Of a DNA stretch of 37,562 bases, positions 25,997 to 31,640 are shown in pieces (within the stretch, counting starts at the first letter, position 1; each line of letters starts with the position of its first letter). A program made the translations under genes and the position numbers. The stretch is taken from the NCBI RefSeq assembly GCF_900187615.1, contig NZ_FYDO01000042.1, positions 1 to 37,562 on the forward strand, in the 5' to 3' direction. The notes under the pieces were generated by a model. The model saw only the letters and a program-made list of their open reading frames with translations. It was not told the DNA's origin and did no database searches. The stretch comes from Pseudomonas sp. Irchel s3f7. GTDB taxonomy: Bacteria > Pseudomonadota > Gammaproteobacteria > Pseudomonadales > Pseudomonadaceae.

Positions 25997-26662
25997 TTAG
26001 ATCTGTTGCAGCTGGATGAAGCCCGGTTCGCTCAAACGAGCCAGAACCACGTCATAACGACTCAATGTCGCATGCTGCGTCTGAATCGGCTGATCGTGAG
26101 TCGCCGTGACAATCATCAAATCCGCCCCCGCCGCTTCACCCGCCAGAATCCCCACCGCTGCGTCTTCGAAAATCAGGCACTCGGCAGGCTCGACACCCAA
26201 GCGCCTGGCCGCGAGGCGGTAACCGCTCGGGTCAGGTTTCCCCGCTGTGACATCTTCGGCGGTGATCATCACTTCAGGCTCGGGAATGCCTGCCGCCGCC
26301 ATCCGCCGCAACGCCAACGCCCGGGGTGCGGAGGTGACAATGGCCCACTGATGGGCTGGCAGTAGCTTGAGAAAAGCCGCCGCTCCAGCCACTTCAAAAA
26401 CCCCTTCGACGTCCTCGATTTCCGCCTCGGTGATCCACTTCGCCTCGGCTTCGGCATCCACGCCCGGCAGCCCGAGACGCGTGATCGTGTCGATGGCACG
26501 GGCACCGTGAATGGTCGGCAAAAAAGCTTCCACATCAACCCCATGGCGCACCGCCCAAGTTGTCCAGACCCGCTCGGCGGCGGCGATGGAGGTGAGGACG
26601 GTGCCGTCCATGTCGAACAGAAAGGCGCGGTAAGGCGTGTTGAAAACACGGTGATCAGACAC
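25997..26662 (-). CDS. HAD-superfamily sugar-phosphatase-like hydrolase
   Basis: A 221-residue hydrolase. Motif I is FLFDMDGTVL (nucleophile Asp17, acid Asp19), motif II is the serine of AIVTSAPRA, motif III the lysine of AGKPDPSGYRLA, and motif IV IFEDAAVGILAG. A helical cap between motifs I and II marks subfamily IA, with YfbT/glycerol-phosphatase-like proteins as nearest relatives by pattern. GTG 26662 is preceded by GCGAGG; the reading to 26821 overlaps the receiver gene. Confidence 0.9.
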   Translation of the reverse strand: MSDHRVFNTPYRAFLFDMDGTVLTSIAAAERVWTTWAVRHGVDVEAFLPTIHGARAIDTITRLGLPGVDAEAEAKWITEAEIEDVEGVFEVAGAAAFLKLLPAHQWAIVTSAPRALALRRMAAAGIPEPEVMITAEDVTAGKPDPSGYRLAARRLGVEPAECLIFEDAAVGILAGEAAGADLMIVTATHDQPIQTQHATLSRYDVVLARLSEPGFIQLQQI

Positions 26663-26723
26663 AGGAAAGAACCTCGCGGGTGCCGGGCGAATGTGTCCGG
26701 CAATGTAGCATCTGCGAACGAGG

Positions 26724-27137
26724 TCAGTTGAGTCGCCTGGATTTGAACGCACCGTCGACACAATCGAGCAGAGAGCCGATTGCCCAGGGTTTCTTGATGA
26801 AAGCCACCTTATGCCGCACACCGGAGCTGGCCGGGGTTTCGTAGCCGGACATGATCATGATCGGCTTGTCGGGCCAGCGATCACCGAACTGGTTGGCCAG
26901 ATCCGCGCCATTGAGCGTGCCCGGCATGGTGATGTCAGTCAGCAACAACCCCACCTCGCACGCATGCTGCTCAAGATAGATTGATGCAGCATCCGCACTG
27001 ATCTGTGGCTCAACCACAAAACCTTCCTCCTGCAGAATTTCACAGAGAAATTCCAGGATCAGCGGATCGTCCTCAACCACTAGAATCAATCCGCGAGGAA
27101 GGTGTGCGCCTGTCGTCGGTTCTCGACTCATGACCAT
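26724..27137 (-). CDS. Stand-alone response-regulator receiver protein
   Basis: A 137-residue protein made only of a receiver domain. Acidic pocket Glu22-Asp23-Asp24, phospho-acceptor Asp68 (LLLTDITMPG), Ser97 (IMIMSGYE) and Lys116 (FIKKPW) are all present. There is no DNA-binding output domain and no kinase nearby; the LTDITMPG-NGADLA pattern is common in receivers linked to hybrid kinases. GGAG lies before ATG 27137; 27131 and 27158 are alternatives. Confidence 0.88.
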   Translation of the reverse strand: MVMSREPTTGAHLPRGLILVVEDDPLILEFLCEILQEEGFVVEPQISADAASIYLEQHACEVGLLLTDITMPGTLNGADLANQFGDRWPDKPIMIMSGYETPASSGVRHKVAFIKKPWAIGSLLDCVDGAFKSRRLN

Positions 27138-27292
27138 GCCGCTCCCTGAGTGCTTCAATATTTTCGCGGGCTCTAGTCCGCACTTAAAAGGTATGAGCAG
27201 CTGACAGGACGGAAATTCATTTTTGATACAGCAAATCGAAAAACATCAGTGGCGGGTGGCGGAAAATCGAGAATTTCGCCGCCACAAAAAAA

Positions 27293-27389
27293 CCTGTAAT
27301 TGGAGCAAGCTTGCTCGCGATTGCGGTAGTTCAGCCGACATGGATAGCGGCTGGCACTACGCCTTCGCGAACAAGCTTGCTCCTACAGG
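27293..27389. repeat. REPIN with one decayed arm
   Basis: The left arm, GGAGCAAGCTTGCTCGCGAT, pairs with the right arm TCGCGAACAAGCTTGCTCCT; both carry point changes. It lies directly downstream (minus strand) of the Met-rich gene and could act as its 3' structure. A second hairpin (GTGGCGG ... CGCCGCCAC) occurs at about 27256-27284. Confidence 0.85.
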
Positions 27390-27405
27390 TATCGGGTCGC
27401 GGCAG

Positions 27406-27657
27406 TTACTGCGACATTTCGCTTTTTTTCATCGCATCCTTGGACATGGCATCTTTTTTCATCTCGTCTTTCTTCATGCTGTCTTTGGACATGGCGTCCT
27501 TGGACATTTCGCTTTTTTTCATCGCGTCTTTGGACATCGCCTCCTTGGACATCGAATCTTTGCTCATGCTGTCGTTGCTCATGGTGTCAGCCGCGAAAAC
27601 GGACGCGGCGCCAACAGCCAGGCACATGGACAACACAACAGTGGTCAACTTTTTCAT
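27406..27657 (-). CDS. Secreted methionine-rich MXKDX-repeat protein
   Basis: An 83-residue protein with a clear signal peptide (MKKLTTVVLSMCLAVGAASV, cleavage after FAA or VFA near residue 22). The mature part is a run of 4-5-residue repeats, such as MSKDSMSKEAMSKDAMKKSE, with 12 methionines in about 61 residues, lysine and aspartate at fixed places, and no cysteine. It belongs to the pentapeptide MXKDX repeat proteins. AAGGAG precedes ATG 27657. It lies 53 bp downstream of the MsrP-like gene on the same strand. A periplasmic Met-rich protein beside a Met-sulfoxide-reductase-like enzyme suggests an oxidant sink that is reduced and reused, as proposed for MrpX in Azospira; that role is inferred. 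Confidence 0.85.
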   Translation of the reverse strand: MKKLTTVVLSMCLAVGAASVFAADTMSNDSMSKDSMSKEAMSKDAMKKSEMSKDAMSKDSMKKDEMKKDAMSKDAMKKSEMSQ

Positions 27658-27710
27658 GATGAAACTCCTTGAAGCTCAGGTTTGTGGACGGTGTGATGTT
27701 CAGGCGCCTC

Positions 27711-28496
27711 TCAGCTGCCACCGAACCAGTTGTAGCCCTGGTCTTCCCAGTAGCCGCCGGTGTAGGTGTTGCTGACGAAAATCGCCTGAATGTGTTTGGG
27801 GTTCTTGTAGCCAAGCTTGGTGGGCATGCGCAGCTTCATCGGGAAGCCGTACTCGCGCGGCAACACCGCGCCATCCCAGGTCAGCGCCAACAGGGTTTGC
27901 GCGTGCAGCGCGGTGGCCATGTCGATGCTGGTGTAGTAGTCGTCGGCGCATTTGAAGCCGACGTATTTGGCATCGGTGTCGGCGCCAATGCGCTTGAGGA
28001 AATCGCTGAAGCGCACGCCGCCCCAACGCCCGATGGCGCTCCAGCCTTCGACGCAGATGTGCCGGGTGATCTGCTCGGTCTGGGCCATGGCGCGCAGCTC
28101 TTCGAGGCGCCAGCTGCGCTTGTCGGCGACCAGGCCATTGACTTCCAGGCGATAGCTCTGCTCATCCACCGTCGGCGCTTCGTCGATGCCGTAGAAGGCA
28201 TTGAACGGAAACGGCCGGGTGATCATCGACGCCGGATAGGTCGGTGCCATGGCGTTGGGGTTGAACAGCCAGCCCTGGACCCGATCGTTGAAGCGCGACA
28301 TCGATGACAGCGCGGTCTCGACGCTGTCGTTGTCGGTGATGTTGCAACCGGACAACATCGCTACGCCGCCGAGGGTCAGGCCGCGCAGCAGAAACGAACG
28401 CCGCGAGCGGTCTTCGATCTGTGGCGCGAGGATCTTGCGGGCGTCGGTGAGGATCGATTGCTCGTCCAGCCCCGTGCCTTCGATGCGCTTTTTCAT
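27711..28496 (-). CDS. YedY/MsrP-like molybdopterin oxidoreductase with Tat signal and lipobox
   Basis: A 261-residue enzyme of the sulfite oxidase/YedY superfamily. Cys148 in ITRHICVEGWSAIGRWGG is the expected molybdenum ligand; later family segments are YYTSIDMATALHAQTLLAL, LPREYGFPMKLRMPTKLGYK and the C-terminal NTYTGGYWEDQGYNW. The N-terminus has a twin-arginine motif (SRRSFLL, Arg32-Arg33) followed by LSGC with Cys51, so Tat export and lipidation are both predicted. The four-base overlap (ATGA) with the cytochrome b gene shows coupled translation. Canonical MsrP reduces periplasmic methionine sulfoxide; a related activity is inferred, and sulfite or other S/N-oxides remain possible. Confidence 0.88.
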   Translation of the reverse strand: MKKRIEGTGLDEQSILTDARKILAPQIEDRSRRSFLLRGLTLGGVAMLSGCNITDNDSVETALSSMSRFNDRVQGWLFNPNAMAPTYPASMITRPFPFNAFYGIDEAPTVDEQSYRLEVNGLVADKRSWRLEELRAMAQTEQITRHICVEGWSAIGRWGGVRFSDFLKRIGADTDAKYVGFKCADDYYTSIDMATALHAQTLLALTWDGAVLPREYGFPMKLRMPTKLGYKNPKHIQAIFVSNTYTGGYWEDQGYNWFGGS

Positions 28497-29110
28497 ACGT
28501 GCTCCTTGCGGCCGACGATCATGGCCAACAGCGTTTTCGGAACCAGCGCGACCATCACCAGATGCACCGCGACAAAGCCCACCAACAGCGCCATGGCGAA
28601 GAAGTGCACACGCCGTGCGCCTTCGTATCCCCACAGCAACTCACGCAACAGCGGGAACTGCACCGACTTCCACAGCACCAGCCCGGAGAGCACCAGCAGG
28701 AGGATGTCGAGCATCACGAACAGGTAGGCAAAACGCTGCACCTGGTTGTAATGAGTGAGGTCGGCATGCCCCAGTTTTCCGCGTAATGCGGCCCCGAGGT
28801 CATGCAGCACGCCTTTGGGCGAGACCGGGAAGAAGCGGCGTTTCAGGCGTCCGCTGAACAGGTTGAAGGCCAGGTAGATCAGGCCGTTGATCGCCAGAAA
28901 CCACATCGCCGCAAAATGCCATTGCAGCGCACCACCCAGCCAGCCGCCGAGGGTGATCGACTTGGGAAAACTGAAATCGTAGATCGGCGAGGCGTTGTAG
29001 ATGCGCCAACCGCTGGCGACCATCACCAGCACCGCCAGGGCGTTGAGCCAATGGGTCAGCCGCAGCCAGCGTGGATGGCTGGCCTTGGGTGAAGCAGTTG
29101 TCTGCGACAT
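28493..29110 (-). CDS. Cytochrome b561-type membrane electron donor
   Basis: A 205-residue di-haem cytochrome b with about four helices. Candidate haem ligands are the histidines of LRLTHWLNALAVLVMVASGW, ALQWHFAAMW, and the RRVHFFAMALLVGFVAVHLV helix. It fits the b561/hydrogenase-cytochrome-b family rather than the MsrQ/YedZ ferric-reductase-like fold. ATG 29110 has GGGAG seven bases upstream, against the longer reading to 29206. It is coupled to the molybdoenzyme gene and would pass quinol electrons to it. Confidence 0.88.
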   Translation of the reverse strand: MSQTTASPKASHPRWLRLTHWLNALAVLVMVASGWRIYNASPIYDFSFPKSITLGGWLGGALQWHFAAMWFLAINGLIYLAFNLFSGRLKRRFFPVSPKGVLHDLGAALRGKLGHADLTHYNQVQRFAYLFVMLDILLLVLSGLVLWKSVQFPLLRELLWGYEGARRVHFFAMALLVGFVAVHLVMVALVPKTLLAMIVGRKEHV

Positions 29111-29211
29111 GTCCGGCTCCCGGTTGTTGTTCGTTGGAGCCGAGTATGGAAGCCGGAAGATCGCCAAATCCTCACGTAAAGTTAAATTAAACGTGATAAC
29201 TGGCATTGAAT

Positions 29212-29296
29212 CTGTAGGAGCGAGCCTGCTCGCGATGGTGTGTCAGACAACGCATGGGTGCCTGATACACCATCGCGAGCAGGCTCGCTCCTACAG
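29212..29296. repeat. REPIN with perfect arms
   Basis: CTGTAGGAGCGAGCCTGCTC and GAGCAGGCTCGCTCCTACAG flank a core with further dyad character (GTGTGTCAG ... CTGATACAC), so nearly the whole 85 bp can fold into one hairpin. It lies between the divergent cytochrome b and methyltransferase genes. Confidence 0.92.
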
Positions 29297-29366
29297 GGAT
29301 TTGTGTAACCCGCAACAGACTCGGTTATGTTTAAATGCCGCCCCCACAAACGACCGACCCGACCCG

Positions 29367-30311
29367 ATGAACCCTGAAGCCCTCGCCATCCTCAACGACC
29401 ATCTGCTGACCGCCCTCGCGGCCGCCCCCGCCGAAACCCGTCGCCTGTTCCACGGGCGCGGGCGCTGCTGGCCGGGGCTGGAGCAAGTGACCGTGGACTG
29501 GCTGCAAGGCGTGGTGCTGGTGGCGCTGTTCAAGGAACCCGAAGCGGCGCAGCTCGAAAACCTGAAGCAGGTGCTGATGGCGATCACCCAGTCAGCGCAG
29601 TGGACGCAATCCGGTGCCCATACGCTGTTGCTGCAACATCGCTACCTGTTGCAAAGCACCACCGAATGGTTGCTCGGGGAAGAGATCGACGAACTGACGA
29701 TCACCGAGGGTGGCCTGAAGTACCGCGTCGACCTGGGTCGCAAGCAAAACACCGGGCTGTTCCTCGACATGCGCTACGGTCGCGACTGGGTACGGGCCAA
29801 CGCCGAAGGCAAACGGGTGTTGAATCTGTTCGCCTACACCTGCGGTTTCTCGGTGGCGGCCATCGAAGGCGACGCGACGCATGTGGTCAACCTCGACATG
29901 TCGAGCCCGGCCCTGAGCCGTGGCCGCGACAACCACCGGCTGAATGGCCACGACCTGGGCAAGGTAACCTTTCTCGGCCACGACCTGTTCAAGTCCTGGG
30001 GCAAGGTCATCGGCAAAGGCCCGTATGACCTGGTGATCATCGACCCGCCGTCGTTCCAGAAAGGCAGCTTCCTGCTGACCAAGGACTATCAGCGCGTGTT
30101 GCGCCGCCTGCCGGAATTGCTCAGTGCACAGGGCACGGTATTGGCCTGCATGAACGATCCGGCCTTCGGTGCCGACTTCCTGATTGACGGCGTGACTCGC
30201 GAGGCGCCAAGCCTGCGGTTTGAACAACGGCTGGAGAATCCGCCGGAGTTTCCGGACGCGGATGTCGAGTGTGGGCTGAAGGCGTTGGTGTTCAAACTCG
30301 GGGAAAGCTAA
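29367..30311 (+). CDS. Class I SAM-dependent methyltransferase, RlmI/RlmK-like
   Basis: A 314-residue protein with an N-terminal region of about 135 residues and a C-terminal methyltransferase domain of the RlmI/K type. The KQNTGLFLDMRYGRDWV segment and VLNLFAYTCGFSVAAIEGDA (motif I) are typical, as is motif IV IIDPPSFQKGSF. Family members methylate 23S rRNA, but the missing PUA domain makes the exact target uncertain. ATG 29367 (MNPEALAIL) was chosen because the 29001 reading runs through the REPIN and the divergent gene. Confidence 0.87.
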   Translation: MNPEALAILNDHLLTALAAAPAETRRLFHGRGRCWPGLEQVTVDWLQGVVLVALFKEPEAAQLENLKQVLMAITQSAQWTQSGAHTLLLQHRYLLQSTTEWLLGEEIDELTITEGGLKYRVDLGRKQNTGLFLDMRYGRDWVRANAEGKRVLNLFAYTCGFSVAAIEGDATHVVNLDMSSPALSRGRDNHRLNGHDLGKVTFLGHDLFKSWGKVIGKGPYDLVIIDPPSFQKGSFLLTKDYQRVLRRLPELLSAQGTVLACMNDPAFGADFLIDGVTREAPSLRFEQRLENPPEFPDADVECGLKALVFKLGES

Positions 30312-30360
30312 AAGATCGCAGCCTTCGGCGGCGCCTACGCAAATGTTGTAGGCGCTGCCG
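30310..30360. repeat. Truncated palindromic repeat
   Basis: Starts as the 9588-9665 family (AAAAGATCGCAGCCTTCGGC) and turns back through GTAGGCGCTGCCG, but the right arm stops at about 30360, where the other copies continue AAGGCTGCGATC. A different sequence follows at once, so this is a break point. Confidence 0.75.
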
Positions 30361-30465
30361 GGGCTGGAGTGGATTCGCGAAGCCGGGTTGCTCAACGACA
30401 TCAACGGCTTTCACGTGAAGCCGGAACACGTGGCGCAGGCGATACGACTAGTGGTACTTGAGTGA
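30361..30465 (+). pseudogene. C-terminal remnant of an unidentified gene
   Basis: A start-less frame reads GLEWIREAGLLNDINGFHVK, then PEHVAQAIRLVVLE and a TGA at 30463-30465. It looks like the tail of a folded protein and begins exactly where the palindromic repeat breaks off. No start codon or ribosome site is in reach, and I cannot name the parent family. Confidence 0.45.
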
Positions 30466-30486
30466 AACACTCGGTCTTTCTAGGAT
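30458..30486 (+). promoter_or_regulatory. Candidate promoter for the structured RNA
   Basis: TTGAGT (30458-30463), 17-bp spacer, TAGGAT (30481-30486): four of six matches in each box. A start near 30492 would fall at the foot of the first hairpin. Confidence 0.4.
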
Positions 30487-30490
30487 GGAG

Positions 30491-30635
30491 TTACGCAGCC
30501 GCTTGTTTGCTCAACAAGCCGTTGCGTAAGTGGTGAGTGTTCTGAACCCCTACAAGCTCACCACTTGCTTCATGCGCATCTTGAGCCTCAACGGCTCTAC
30601 TTCCTCCCCATCAAAGAGCTCTGAGGCTCTTTTTT
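30491..30635 (+). ncRNA. Candidate structured small RNA of about 145 nt
   Basis: No protein-like frame. Four stems in a row: TTACGCAGCCGCTTGTT (30491-30507) with AACAAGCCGTTGCGTAA (30513-30529), 17 positions with one G-U and one mismatch; AAGTGGTGAG (30528-30537) with CTCACCACTT (30557-30566), perfect; GAGCC/GGCTC at about 30583-30597; and the terminator stem. A promoter-like pair precedes it by the right distance. It resembles no small RNA I know. It could instead be the structured end of a lost mobile element. Confidence 0.5.
30613..30635 (+). terminator. Rho-independent terminator
   Basis: AAAGAGC (30613-30619) pairs with GCTCTTT (30626-30632) and runs into a T-tract to 30635. Orientation fits the candidate RNA at 30491. 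Confidence 0.75.
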
Positions 30636-30663
30636 AACCTTCTGAAAACCAACTCTTTTTAAT

Positions 30664-30750
30664 GTGGGAGCGAGCCTGCTCGCGATGGCGTCGTGTCAGG
30701 TTCTGACATGTCGACTGAACGCCCTTCGCGAGCAGGATCGCTCCTACAGT
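30664..30750. repeat. REPIN with slightly decayed arms
   Basis: GTGGGAGCGAGCCTGCTCGC at the left and GCGAGCAGGATCGCTCCTAC at the right flank about 40 bp. It lies between the candidate RNA and the stop of the GNAT gene. Confidence 0.88.
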
Positions 30751-30776
30751 GGGTTGTGGTGTTTGGTGGAGCGCGG

Positions 30777-31466
30777 TCAGAGATCAACGCCCAAACGCTC
30801 GCGCACAAACTCATGGGCCTTGCGCGTCAATTGGTCCAGGTGCCGGTCGCGCTGTTTCTCCGCATCGACCATCGCCCGCTTGCCGTGTTTTTGCAGCAGG
30901 TAGGTATGAATCTGCCGCACCTCCAGCGAACTGTAGATCGGTGCCACATCCAGCAACGGCATGAGCCCGTCGCTGCCGTGATCGCGGGTGTTCATCAGCA
31001 CCTGGGTCGCGCGCACGCCCACCACCTGAAAACCCATCGACTCAAAGTACGGCACCTTCGTCACAGCGCAGGTCAGTTCGGCATGGGGGTAACGGCCGAC
31101 CATCTCGCGCACCATCCGTCGCGCCACGCCGTGGCGCCGATGCTCCGCGTGAACGGCCATGTACGCCACGCCGCAAGCGTCCGGATCGTCCTTGACCGGC
31201 AGGTACAACAGAAAACCGATGACCGTGTCGGGCTCGTCCGGATCGGTGGCGACAATCAACTCCACGCTTATCCCTTTTGCCCCGTTCAACGCTTCCAGGT
31301 ACAGATGAACCTCATAGCCGATCGCATACTGGTACACGTTGTGCAGCAGGTTGCTTGGCGGGATCGCGACCATGCTGATGTCAGTCAGGTTATCGACCAC
31401 CATCTGCAGAATCTGGCTGTTGATGTGCTCGGGGCACGGTGTCTTGAAGTGGCTGATCTGGGGCAT
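30777..31466 (-). CDS. GNAT-family N-acetyltransferase
   Basis: A 229-residue protein. The acetyl-CoA site is seen as CGVAYMAVHAEHRRHGVARR (Arg-x-x-Gly-x-Ala pyrophosphate loop), preceded by the VIGFLLYLPV strand and followed by YFESMGFQVVG. The C-terminal 50 residues (SLEVRQIHTYLLQKHGKRAM and a basic helix) extend past the core fold. ATG 31466 (MPQISHFKTPC) has a weak ribosome site, but the reading to 31577 would include REP sequence. The acceptor is unknown. Confidence 0.87.
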   Translation of the reverse strand: MPQISHFKTPCPEHINSQILQMVVDNLTDISMVAIPPSNLLHNVYQYAIGYEVHLYLEALNGAKGISVELIVATDPDEPDTVIGFLLYLPVKDDPDACGVAYMAVHAEHRRHGVARRMVREMVGRYPHAELTCAVTKVPYFESMGFQVVGVRATQVLMNTRDHGSDGLMPLLDVAPIYSSLEVRQIHTYLLQKHGKRAMVDAEKQRDRHLDQLTRKAHEFVRERLGVDL

Positions 31467-31530
31467 TGCGGGGATTGACTCCGGGGCGGTGTAAAGCGTT
31501 CGTCGCGGCCTATCATACCGTGTGCCGGCC

Positions 31531-31609
31531 TCATCGCGAGCAAGCTCGCACCTACAGGGGATCTGTGGTGCACACAAATCAAGTGTAGGAGCGAGCTTGC
31601 TCGCGATGG
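31531..31609. repeat. REP pair in reversed orientation
   Basis: Here the tail-to-tail order is swapped: CATCGCGAGCAAGCTCGCAC comes first and TGTAGGAGCGAGCTTGCTCG second, with 28 bp or so between them. All other pairs in the window face the other way. Confidence 0.85.
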
Positions 31610-31640
31610 CGTCAGTGATCGCACCGCAAAATCAGGAGAC

